Shown in pieces: positions 36,741 through 47,500 of a DNA stretch of 64,000 bases (position 1 is the first letter of the stretch; each line of letters begins with the position of its first letter). The DNA is taken from assembly GCF_042477335.2 (NCBI RefSeq), contig NC_091245.1, positions 111,386,501-111,450,500 on the forward strand, in the 5' to 3' direction. Below the pieces are notes generated by a model that saw only the letters and a program-made list of their open reading frames with translations, was not told the DNA's origin and did no database searches. The translations under genes were made by a program, and so were the position numbers. This DNA is from Ovis canadensis (taxonomy: Eukaryota > Chordata > Mammalia > Artiodactyla > Bovidae).

Positions 36741-37009
36741 GTAATGGAAATAAAAATAAACAAATGAGACCTAACTTAACCCCAAAACTTGCACAATGAA
36801 GGAAACTATAAGAAAAGTGAAAAGACAAATTTTAGTGTGGGAGAAAATGACAGCAAAGGAAAAAACTGACAAAGGATTACCCTCAAAATATACAAGCAGC
36901 TCATGGAGCTCAATACCAGAAAAACAAACAACCCTGTCAAAAAGTGGGAAGATGACCTAAACAGACATTTCTCCAAAGAAGACATACAGATGGCTAATAT
37001 ATATACACA

Positions 37010-37040
37010 CGACTGAGCGACTGAACTGAACTGAACTGAA
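37010..37040 (+). mobile_element. 31-base BovB 3' terminus, ultra-short insertion
   Basis: The text CGACTGAGCGACTGAACTG followed by two more CTGAA-type repeats is the very end of BovB. It interrupts L1 text and is flanked by the eight-base copy TATACACA at 37002-37009 and 37041-37048. Confidence 0.8.
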
Positions 37041-38294
37041 TATACACATGAAAAGATATTCAACATCACTCATTATTAGTGATATGCAAATCAAAACTAC
37101 AATGAGGTATCATCTCACACTGGTCAGAATGTCCATCATCAAAAAGTCTACAAACTAATAAACGCTGGAGAGGATGTGGAGTAAAAGGAACCCTGTTGTG
37201 CCATTAGTGGGAATGCAAATTGATACAGCCACTATAGAGAACACTATGGAGATTCCTTAAAAAACTAGGAATAAAACTACCATATGACCCCAAACTCCCA
37301 CTACTGGGCAGATAGCCTGCAGACACCATACTTGAAAAAGACACATGTACCCCAATGTTCATTGCAATACTGTTTACAATAGCTAAGACATGAAAGCAAC
37401 CTATATGTCCATCAACAGATGACTGGATAAAGAAGTTATGGTGCGTATGCACAATGGATTATTACTCAGCTATAAAAGGAAGCATTTGAGTCAGTCCTAA
37501 TGAGGGAGATGAGTCTGGAGCCTATTATACAGAGTGAAGTAAGTCAGAAAGAGAAAGACAAATATATTAACACATATTTATGGAATCTACAAAGATAATA
37601 CTGATGATCCTGCTTGCAGGGCAGCAAAGGAAACACAGACATAAAGAACAGAATTTTGGACACAGTGGGGAAGCAAAGGGTGGGGTGATTTGAGAAAGTA
37701 GCATTGAAACATATACATTACTATACGTAAAATAGATATCCAGTGGGAATTTGCTATATGACCCAGGGAACCCAACGCTGGTGCTTTGTGACAACCTAGA
37801 GGGGTGGGATGGGGAGGGAGGTTTAAGAAGGAGGGGACATATGTGCAGTTACAACTGATTCATGTTGATGTATGGTGGAAACTATCACATCATTGTGAAT
37901 TAATTATCCTCTAATTAAAAATAAAAATGTAAAAGGAACGGTCATATCTGAGTCTATGCACATCTCCCTCAAATATGACATTTCAGCTAAAACCTTGGTA
38001 ATATAACCCATATTTGTAATTGTGTACTGTTAGAAGGAGAACAGATTCTTATGAATTTATGTAAATGACTAACCCTAATGCCATGAAAGGAATATTCAAG
38101 AGTTTTGGGGAGGGATCATGTAGAGACAAAAAGTAAATATTTCATCTTTGTTTACAAAGGTATACTTTGCCAAATTGCTTTAAGTCATAGACAGCTTAAG
38201 AAAAAAGATTTTCTGAAATTTGGAAAGAAAAATATTAAGGAACCAGCAATATTTCAAGCAAAAAAATTATAATCTTCCTCCTTAATTCATTCAG

Positions 38295-39209
38295 CTCAGT
38301 TCAGTCACTCAGTCGTGTCCGACTCTTTGTGACCCCATGAATTGCAGCAAACCAGGCCTCCCTGTCCATCAACAACTCCCAGAGTTCACTCAGATTCACA
38401 TTCGTTGAGTCAATGATGCCATCCAGCCATCTCATCCTCTGTCGTCCCCTTCTCCTCCTGCCTCAATCCCTCCCAGCATCAGGATCTTTTCCAATGAGTT
38501 AACTCTTCGCATGAGGTGGCCAAAGTATTGGAGTTTCAGCCTCAGCATCATTCCTTCCAAAGAACACCCAGGACTGATCTCCTTTGGAATGGACTGGTTG
38601 GATCTCCTTGCAGTCCAAGGGACTCTCAAGAGGCTTCTCCAACACCACAGTTCAAAAGCATCAATTCTTCGGCACTCAGCCTTCTTCACAGTCCAACTCT
38701 CACATCCATACATAACTACTGGAAAAACCATAGCCTTGACTAGACGGACCTTTCTTGGCAAAGTAATGCCTCTGCTTTTTAATATGCTATCTAGGTCGGA
38801 GAAGGCAATGGCACTCCACTCCAGTACTCTTGCCTGGAAAATCCCATGGACAGAGGAGCCTCGCAGGCTGCAGTCCATGGGGTCACGAAGAGTCGGACAC
38901 GACTGAGCAACTTCATTTTACTTTTCACTTTCACTTTCATGCGTTGGAGAAGGAAATGGCAACCCACTCCAGTGTTCTTGCCTGGAGAATCCCAGGACAG
39001 GGGAGCCTGGTGGGTTGCGATCTCTGGGGTCTCACAGAGTCGGACACGACTGAAGCGACTTAGCAACAGCAGCAGGTTGGTCATAACTTTCCTTCCAAGG
39101 AGTAAACGTCTTTTAATTTCATGGCTGCAATCACCATCTGCAGTGATTTTGGAGTCCAAAAAAATAAAGTCTGACACTGTTTCCACTGTTTCCCCATCTA
39201 TTTCCCATG
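38295..39209 (-). mobile_element. BovB LINE 3' part carrying a SINE
   Basis: The minus strand encodes the last part of BovB reverse transcriptase ([18 protein letters not shown]) and the 3' end. A perfect 11-base target-site copy, AATTCATTCAG, lies at 38284-38294 and 39210-39220. The SINE at 38798-39075 splits it. Confidence 0.93.
38798..39075 (+). mobile_element. Dimeric BovA-type SINE nested in BovB
   Basis: It has the two-unit structure of the copy at 19501, including CATGGGGTCACGAAGAGTCGG and TCTGGGGTCTCACAGAGTCGG, and ends in CAGCAGCAG. BovB text resumes directly after it (GGTTGGTCATAAC). Confidence 0.9.
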
Positions 39210-39220
39210 AATTCATTCAG

Positions 39221-40290
39221 TCCTATGTAATTAATATTTGTTTGCTCAAATCCAGCTTTTCCATTAGTTCTGTAAAATTTTACTCAATTCAGTTTTATGA
39301 TCTTAAAGCTAACATAAACCTGTACTTGTCAAAGCCCTTTCCACTAATCTTCTTGAGGATGAAGCACATTTGAGGAAACACTTTTGCAAAAGCATCTGAG
39401 TAAAACAATAATTGTCTGTAAGTGACAAAAAACTTTAAAATGCCCATCATTAAAAATCTGTTGAGAGCTCATTTTAATGGCATTGACAAGGAAATTTGCA
39501 TATTTCTGTGACATAGAATGTTTTAAGATAACTGGAGTTATGACTGATAATAATACCAGGATATGTCAGATTTCTAGGAATGTATCACAATTTTACAAAA
39601 TTTATAACTTATACAAATACAGCATAAAGAAGGCTTAGTACTACTTCTTATTTGACAGTGCTTCCAATATGATTTAATATATCAAATAAACCAAATTGTT
39701 TAACATTTCCTTTTATACAAAGAGAGAACAAGGGTTTTAAAATATTGCAGGGGACCTGTAATATCCCAAAGTTAGTTTGAGGTCAAAATGACTTCATTTA
39801 GAATTTGACCTGGGGGAAGTTTGTCAAAGAAATCAAAAGATTTTAAAGTCCTTGGTCAAGCAGGATCATAGATCACTGTGAAAAAATACTGTTATCCGTT
39901 TAACAATAATAGCAGTTAAAGCAGGATCATAGATCACTGTGAAAAAATACTGTTAACAATAATAGCAGTTAAAGACTTCAAAGGCAAATGCAGGAAGTTA
40001 AGTAATGGTAAAGAAAAACGTAGCTCTTTTACTAAAGAAGACTCGCTTTCTTAACTAATCAAAAGACCCGATAAAGATAGCACAGGAAATTATTCTGATA
40101 AGACACAAAATCGTTCTTTTCGAAGCAAATTACTTAAAAGGTCAAAAAAGAAAACTTTTACAATCTCTTATCAAGAGCGGAACAACAGTTCAATAAAACC
40201 TTATTGTTCTCACAGAGGGGAAAAGCACATTCTAACTTTATAACTGCTTCCTTTTGATATTAACATTTATTCACTAGAATTCATTTCCAC
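39221..40290. other. Unrecognised intron DNA with a tandem duplication
   Basis: This 1.07-kb stretch lies between two BovB copies in the pseudogene intron. It has no protein reading. It may be internal ERV or other old repeat sequence, but I cannot name it. Confidence 0.35.
39860..39973 (+). repeat. Direct tandem duplication, 61 + 53 bases
   Basis: The unit that starts GCAGGATCATAGATCACTGT and ends AATAGCAGTTAAA occurs at 39860-39920 and again at 39921-39973. The second copy lacks eight bases (TCCGTTTA) and is otherwise the same. Confidence 0.95.
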
Positions 40291-40303
40291 CTTAGCCGGT
40301 CTT

Positions 40304-41931
40304 CAGTTCAGTTCAGACCCTCAGTCGTGTCCGACTCTTTGCGGCCCTATGAATCGCAGCACGCCAGGCCTCCCTGTCCATCACCAACTCCCGGAGTTCA
40401 CTCAGACTCACATCCATCGAGTCCGTGATGCCATCCAGCCATCTCATCCTCGGTCGTCCCCTTCTCCTCCTGCCCCCAATCCCTCCCAGCATCAGAGTCT
40501 TTAGCAATGAGTCAACTCTTCGCATGAGGTGGCCAAAGTACTGGAGTTTCAGCTTTAGCATCATTCCTTCCAAAGAACACCCAGGGCTGATCTCCTTCAG
40601 AATGGACTGGTTGGATCTCCTTGCAGTCCAAGGGACTCTCAAGAGTCTTCTCCAACACCACAGTTCAAAAGCATCAATTCTTCGGCACTCAGCCTTCTTC
40701 ACAGTCCAACTCTCACATCCATACATGACTACTGGAAAAACCATAGCCTTGACTAGACGGACCTTAGTCGGCAAAGAAATGTCTCTGCTTTTGAATATGC
40801 TATCTAGGTTGGTCATAACTTTTCTTCCAAGGAGTAAGCATCTTTTAATTTCATGGCTGCAATCACCATCTGTAGTGATTTTGGAGCCCCCAGAAATAAA
40901 GTCTGACACTGTTTCCACTGTTTCCCCATCTATTTCCCATGAAGTGATGGGACCAGATGCCATGAGCTTTGTTTTCTGAATGTTGAGCTTTAGGCCAACT
41001 TTTTCACTCTCCCCTTTCACTTTCATCAAGAGGCTTTTTAGTTTCTCTTCACTTTCTGCCATAAGGGTGGTGTCATCTGCATATCTGAGGTTATTGATAT
41101 TTCTCCCAGCAATCTTGATTTCAGCTTGTGTTTCTTCCAGTCCAGCATTTCTGATGATGTACTCTGCATAGAAGTTAAATAAGCAGGGTGACAATATACA
41201 GCCTTGACGTACTCCTTTTCCTATTTGGAACCAGTCTGTTGTTCCATGTCCAGTTCTAACTGTTGCTTCCTGACCTGCATATAGGTTTCTCGAGAGGCAG
41301 GTCAGGTGGTCTGGAATTCCCATCTCTTGAAGAATTTTCCACAGTTTATTATGATCCACACAGTCAAAGGCTTTGGCATAGTCAATAAAGCAGAAGTAGA
41401 TGTTTTTCTGGAACTCTCTTGCTTTTTCCATGATCCAGTGGATGTTGACAATTTGATCTCTGGTTCCTCTGCCTTTTCTAAAACCATCTTGAACATCAGG
41501 AAGTTCATGGTTCACATATTGCTGAAGCCTGGCTTGGAGAATTTTGAGCATTACTTTACTAGCATGTGAGATGAGTGCAATTGTGCAGTAGTCTGAGCAT
41601 TCTTTGGCATTGCCTTTCTTGGCGATTGGAATGAAAACTGACCTTTCCCAGTCCTGTGGCCACTGCTGAGTGTTCCAGATTTGCTGGCATATTGAGTGCA
41701 GCACTTTTACAGCATCATCTTTCAGGATTTGAAATAGCTCAACTGGAATTCCATCACCTCCACTAGCTTTGTTCATAGTGATGCTTTCCAAGGCCCACTT
41801 GACTTCACATTCCAGGATGTCTGGCTCTAGATGAGTGATCACACCATCGGGATTATCTGAGTCGTGAAGATCTTTTTTGTACAGTTCTTCTATGTATTCT
41901 TGCCACCTCTTCTTAATATCTTCTGCTTCTT
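40304..41931 (-). mobile_element. BovB LINE with an uninterrupted reverse-transcriptase frame
   Basis: A single frame is open from the 5'-truncated end through to 40313, with at least 509 codons (40313-41842). It holds the RTE-type reverse transcriptase: [19 protein letters not shown], the [19 protein letters not shown] stretch, the catalytic [12 protein letters not shown] and the C-terminal [20 protein letters not shown]. The endonuclease half is missing through 5' truncation, so the copy cannot move on its own. The 12-base target-site copy TTAGCC(G/A)GTCTT lies at 40292-40303 and 41932-41943, with one mismatch. The clean frame marks it as one of the youngest BovB copies here. Confidence 0.95.
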
Positions 41932-42004
41932 TTAGCCAGTCTTAACCATGCATAAAAACCCCTACCAGATTCCTTTTCCACAAACCTTATACAACTTTCT
42001 TCTT

Positions 42005-42175
42005 TATTTATTTTTATTTTTCTTAAGATTTATTTGCTTATTTATTTGGCTGCACCAGGTCTTAGCTGTAGATTTCAGACCTTCAATCTTCACTGTGGCT
42101 GTGGGATCTAGTTCCCTGACCAGCGATTAAACCTGGGCCACCTGTATTGGGAGGGCAGAGGCACTCTGACAGCTT
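42005..42175 (-). mobile_element. CHR-type SINE
   Basis: On the minus strand the CCTGGTCAGGGAACTAGATCCC-like text and an AAATAAATAAGC-type tail identify the family. The tail is toward the left. Confidence 0.65.
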
Positions 42176-42726
42176 TTAACTGCCTGAGCACAGCTTTTAA
42201 CTGCCTGAGCCATGTTGACCAAATATGTGGGTTTTTTTCTTTTTCACTTTTACGATTCTCATTAGCAATAGCCTTTACTTTACTAGACCCAGTACAGCTT
42301 AAGTCGAACTCAGTACAATCTGAAACCCAGTCTAATTTTTCAGCGGGACCTAGTCCTGCTCCAGCTGTTCACCTGATGTGGAATTTGTGGGGTAGATAAA
42401 GAACTGAACCAGCAGGTCCCCAACTATCAATTGCAGACTGAGGTTCCACACAGTGGAGAACTTCAGACTAAGTCATCGATCATTCCCAACATGGAATCTG
42501 AGGACAGAAACAAGGGCTGAGGTTTCAAATCAAACAGGGAACTGATTAGCAAGCCAATTAGACCAGGAGCTTGATGCAAAGAGAGCAGAGCTTAGAACAT
42601 AGAGCAACTTGCCCAGAGCCCCGCTGAAGATGACTGAACCAAAAAACCTCTGAGGAGACCACACTCATGTCTCTTGTTTTGAAAACTCTTGAAAGAAAAC
42701 TTTGAAGTCTGTCACTGCCTCCAAAT

Positions 42727-43120
42727 CTGCTAAATTAACTGAGTAAATGGAAAGATCTAATTGGCTTTAATTCAATGATTCATGAAGCAGGCAACCTCCC
42801 ATCTAACAGAAAGGAATTTTGAAGAGCTTATCCAAATAAAAGCCTTTTATAGGAAGAAAGCAGAAAGAAGCAGAAGCCTCTAGCAAAGGGTGGATTATTT
42901 CAGGCAAGGTCACCTTCCTATGGGGGAAGGAAAGGGTTTTATTGGGTGGGTTACCTCATTAATCCTGATTTTGTAATTTCAGATTGACTGGTGAAAGGTC
43001 ACATTTTGCGGAGAGATTGAAGCTGCAGTTAGGTTAGGTATTAGGTCTTGGTTTGCTGACTTGGGAGTTAACACAACTGACTTCATCTTGGGCCTGTTGT
43101 CTCTTTTCTATCTTTGTTAG
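42727..43120. mobile_element. LTR-like repeat, right copy, in the pseudogene intron
   Basis: It is the diverged sister of 34828-35270, in the same direction, and stops about 150 bases from the exon 1 donor. The two copies may be the LTRs of one old ERV or two separate insertions. Confidence 0.6.
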
Positions 43121-43276
43121 GCCACAAAGATGCATTCTTTTACTATGTACAAGAGATTGGACTTAAAAACTGCAGACTGCCTTCTTTGCTCCCCAATGCT
43201 GGCTATTCTCCCTAACTTGGCTTTGCACAGACAGCCCTGATACAAAAGCCCAGCTACCACCTGAAGCAGCACCTAC

Positions 43277-43340
43277 CTACCTGAGAAAAAGCACTAAAGA
43301 GGCTAATGATGACCAGGAAACATGGTGACAACTTCTCCAT
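43277..43340 (-). pseudogene. Exon 1 (signal peptide) of the pentraxin pseudogene
   Basis: The exon runs from ATG at 43340 to the base before the GT at 43275-43276. It encodes 21 codons plus one base, exactly as in CRP, and gives a hydrophobic leader of about 20 residues ending in Ser-Gln. The ACA codon that follows Gln in CRP is GTA here. The reading frame of this exon is intact. Confidence 0.8.
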
Positions 43341-43462
43341 GTTCCTTCCTGTGGTCACTGTGCCCAGAATCTGGGTTATCCTCCTGGAAAGAGCAGTATC
43401 AGTTGGGCTGTCTGGGGCTTGGGTGTCTGAGATCCCTCTGACTCAGGACTGCCCCCTTTGAC

Positions 43463-43468
43463 TTTATA
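43463..43468 (-). promoter_or_regulatory. TATA box of the pentraxin pseudogene
   Basis: The minus strand reads CATATAAAGT about 125 bases upstream of the exon 1 ATG. The TATA-to-ATG distance is within a few bases of that in CRP, so the promoter and 5' UTR layout of the ancestral gene seems to be kept although the coding part is dead. Confidence 0.6.
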
Positions 43469-43479
43469 TGTGCAATACT

Positions 43480-43870
43480 CAGATTGTCTTAGCTGATGGG
43501 TAAATGATTTCCCAAAACTGCTCCTTAGAACCATAAATCAAAGCTCTAAGAGCAAAAATACCAATACGAATCACAAAACGGGAGACCAACATGTGTTATT
43601 TATTAGCGACTCCATGTTGCCTACTGGAGCTCCAATAGCTCTGCATTGCAGTGTTTCATGAATTAAAACAGTCACATCTTGTGAATCTATTCTGGAGAAA
43701 TGTTGCTGAAAATTTGGGGATGGAGGAGATATTTTACTCATAAAGGCGACCATAACACCACTTAGGATCCTGAAAAATTAGAAAACTAAAGCATGTTTAA
43801 GGAAACTGTACACATCTACAATCACTAAATAGAATGAATAATTGTTTAAAGTATTGGTTGTGAAGTTTAT
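43480..43870. other. Upstream region of the pentraxin pseudogene
   Basis: No gene or repeat was recognised. It would hold the upstream control region of the pentraxin locus whose TATA box is at 43463. Confidence 0.35.
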
Positions 43871-43875
43871 CCTGC

Positions 43876-44131
43876 TACTACTAAGTTGCTTCAGTTGTGT
43901 CCGACTCTGTGTGACCCCATAGACGGCAGCCCACCAGGCTCCGCCGTCCCTGCGATTCTCCAAGCAAGAACACTGGAGTGGGTTGCCATTTCCTTCTCCA
44001 ATGCATGAAAGTGAAGCCACTGAGTCGCGTCCAACTCTCAGTGACCCCATGGACTGCAGCCTACCAGGCTCCTCCGTCCATGAGATTTTCCAGGCAAGAG
44101 TACTGGAGTGGGGTGCCATTGCCTTCTCTGA
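43876..44131 (-). mobile_element. Dimeric BovA-type SINE
   Basis: The minus strand shows the two half units, as in the copy at 19501, with the ends GGAGAAGGCAATGGCACCCC and AAGTTGCTTCAGTTGTGTCC (plus). Confidence 0.9.
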
Positions 44132-44583
44132 AGTTTATCCTACAACATGCAAAAAATGTTTATAATAGTATAATATGAGAAAAATAATATAAATCTGTTT
44201 ATATACAATTTTTTAAATGAAGTAACTAGTTCAGAAAAAAATCTAATAGGAATAACCTTCCCCCTCCCAAAAAAAAATGAGTCCTTATCACGGTAATGAA
44301 ATTATGAAGAATACTTTTCTTTCATTAACATTTTCATAATATAGTTATATTCTTATAAAATAAAGTGTGTGTGTGTACATGTGTGTATTTGTGTAATTAA
44401 GAAGCAAGGAAAGAGAGAACAGAATAAAGATAAGTAGCCTGTGAAGCTTCAAAAGCTACAGTTTCATTTTATGAATAAGACACCCAGCTTGTGGCTATTT
44501 GACTTTAATCCCAAAACATAATTTCATGTAAAAAGAATCTTAAGTGTATTCATCATGAGTTTTCCCATTGCTCCTCAATGAGA

Positions 44584-47500
44584 ATGGCAAACCACTTCAG
44601 TATTCTTCCCTTGAGAAACCCATGAACAGTATGAAAAGCCAAAAAGATATGACACTGCAAGATGAACTCCCCATGTCAGTAGGTGCCCAATATGCTACTG
44701 GAGAAAAGTGAAGAAATAACTCTAGAACGAATGAAGAGATGGAGCCAAAGTGAAAACAAAGCCCAGTTGTGGATGTGACTGGTGATGGAAGTAAAGTCCA
44801 ATGCTATAAAGAGCAATATTGCGTAGCAACCTGGAATATTATGTCCATGATCAAGGTAAATTAGAAGTGGGCAATCATGAGATGGCAAGAGTGAACATTG
44901 ACATTTTAGAAATCAGTGAACTAAAATGGACTTGAATGGATGAATTTGATTCAGATGACCATTATATCTACTACTGTGGGCAAGAATTCTTTAGAAGAAA
45001 TGGAATAGCCATCACAGTTAACAAAAGAATCCAAAATGCAGTACTTGGGTACAGTCTCAAAAATGACAGAATGATCTCTGTTCATTTCCAAATCATTCAA
45101 TATCACAGTAATCCAAGTCTACGTCCCACCAATAATGCTAAAGAAGCTGAAATTGAATGCTTCTATGAAGATTTACAAGACCTTCTAGAACTAACACCCC
45201 AAAAAGATGACTTTTTCATAAAGGACTGGAATGCAAAAGTAGGAAGTCAAGAGATACCTGGAGTAACAGCAAATTTGGCCTTGGAGTACAGAATGAAGCA
45301 GGGCAAAAGTTAATAGAGTTTTGCCAAGAGAATGTGCTGGTCATAGCAAACACATTCTTCCAACAAAACCAGAGAATACTCTAGACATGGTCACCAGATG
45401 GTCAATACCAAAATCAAATTGATTATATTCTTTTTTTTTTTTTTTTTTTTAATTTTTAGTTTTTTATTTTTTAAATTTTAAAATCTTTAATTCTTACATG
45501 CATTCCCAAACATGAACCCCCCTCCCACCTCCCTCCCCAGAACATCTTTCTGGGTCATCCCCATGCACCAGCCCCAAGCATGCTGCATCCTGCGTCAGAC
45601 ATAGACTGGCGATTCAATTCACATGATAGTATACATGTTAGAATGTCATTCTCCCAAATCATCCCACCCTCTCCCTCTCCCTCTGAGTCCAAAAGTCCAT
45701 TATACACATCTGTGTCTCTTTCCCTGTCTTGCATACAGGGTCATCATTGCCATCTTCCTAAATTCCATATATATGTGTTAGTATACTGTATTGGTGTTTT
45801 TCTTTCTGGCTTACTTCACTCTGTATAATCGGCTCCAGTTTCATCCATCTCATCAGAACTGATTCAAATGAATTCTTTTTAACAGCTGAGTAATACTCCA
45901 TTGTGTATATGTACCACAGCTTTCTTATCCATTCATCTGCTGATGGACATCTAGGTTGTTTCCATGTCCTGGCTATTATAAACAGTGCTGCGATGAACAT
46001 TGGGGTACATGTGTCTCTTTCAATTCTGGTTTCCTCGGTGTGTATGCCCAGAAGTGGGATTGCTGGGTCATAAGGTAGTTCTATTTGCAATTTTTTAAGG
46101 AATCTCCACACTGTTCTCCATAGTGGCTGTACTAGTTTGCATTCCCACCAACAGTGTAGGAGGGTTCCCTTTTCTCCACACCCTCTCCAGCATTTATTGC
46201 TTGCAGATTTTTGGATCGCAGCCATTCTGACTGGTGTGAAGTGGTACCTCATTGTGGTTTTGATTTGCATTTCTCTAATAATGAGTGATGTTGAGCATCT
46301 TTTCATGTGTTTGTTAGCCATCCGTATGTCTTCTTTGGAGAAATGTCTATTTAGTTCTTTGGCCCATTTTTTGATTGGGTCATTTATTTTTCTGGAGTTG
46401 AGCTGCAGAAGTTGCTTGTATATTTTATTCTTTGCAGCCAAAGATGGAGATGCTCTATACAGTCAGCAAAAACAAGACCAGGAGCTGACTGGCTCAGATC
46501 ATGAACTCCTTATTGCCAAATTCAGACTTAAATTGAAGAAAGTAGGGAAAACCACTAGACCATTTACATATGGCCTAAATCAAATCCTTTATGATTATAC
46601 AGTGGAAGTGACAAACAGATTTAAGGGATTAGATTTGATAGACAGAGTGCCTGAAGAACTATGGATGGAAGGTCATGACATTTTACAGCAGGCAGTGATA
46701 AAAGTCATCTCTAAGAAAAAGAAATGGAAATAGGCAAAATGGTTGTCTGAGGAAGCCTTACAAATAGCTGAGAAAAGAAGATAAGTGAACGGCCAAGGAA
46801 AAAAGGAAAGATATACCCATTTGAATGCAGAGTTCCAAAGAATAGCAAGGAGAGATAAGAAAGCCTTCCTCAGTGGTCAATGCAAAGAAATAGAGGAAAA
46901 CAATAGAATGGGAAAGACTAGCGATCTCTTCAAGAAAATCAGAGATACCAAGGGAACATTTCATGCAAAGATGGGCTCAATAAAGGAAACAGTATGGACC
47001 TAACAGAAGCAGAAGATATTAAGAAGAGGTGGCAAGAATACATAGAAGAACTACACAAAAAAGATAGACATGACCCAGATAACCACAATGGTGTGATCAC
47101 TCACCTAAAACCAGACATCCTGGAATGTGAAATCAAGTGGGCCTTAGGAAGTAGCACTATGAACAAAGCTAGTGGAAGTGATGGAATTCCAGTGGAGCTA
47201 TTTCAAATCCTGAAAGATGATGCTTTGAAAGTGCTGCACTCAGTATGCCAGCTAATTTAGAAAACTCAGCAGTGGCCACATTTTCATTCCAATCCCAAAG
47301 AAGGGCAATGCCAAAGAATGTTCAAACTACCACACAATTGCACTCATCTCACATGCTAGTAAAGTAATGCTCAAAATTCTCCAAGGCAGGCTTCAACAGT
47401 ATGTGAACTGTGAAATTCAATATGTTCAACCTGGATTTAGAGAAAGCAGAAGAACCAGAGATCAAATTGTCAACATCCACTGGATCATCAAAAAAGCAAG

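Larger units (their letters stand above)
36062..37918 (+). mobile_element. L1 3' part with two insertions inside
   Basis: It carries the C-terminal part of L1 ORF2 and the 3' UTR in plus orientation and ends in a short A-rich stretch (ATTAAAAATAAAAATG). Frames are broken by many changes. A BovA-type SINE interrupts it at about 36511 and a 31-base BovB terminus at 37010. Confidence 0.88.
34200..43340 (-). pseudogene. CRP-like pentraxin pseudogene with an 8.5-kb intron
   Basis: Exon 1 (43277-43340) encodes a pentraxin-type signal peptide that starts MEKLSPCFLVIISLF. It has the same 64-base length and phase-1 donor (G|GTAGGT) as CRP exon 1. Exon 2 starts at 34771 after a CCCTTACAG acceptor and reads like CRP (DFVFPKASDNSYVTL, then GLWVDGKPIVRRSLEEG, then NQCLVGDIG). 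It is broken by a one-base loss near 34678, by a TAA at 34297-34299 where the conserved Trp of NMW should be, and by a second shift before the FSPNILNW stretch, after which a stop follows. Both disulphide cysteines are lost: position 36 is Tyr and position 97 is Arg. The intron is 8505 bases against 237 in CRP and is filled with LTR-like repeats, L1 and BovB. The residues favour a CRP paralogue over APCS. That the two exons belong together is inferred from order, strand and matching splice phase. Confidence 0.85.
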
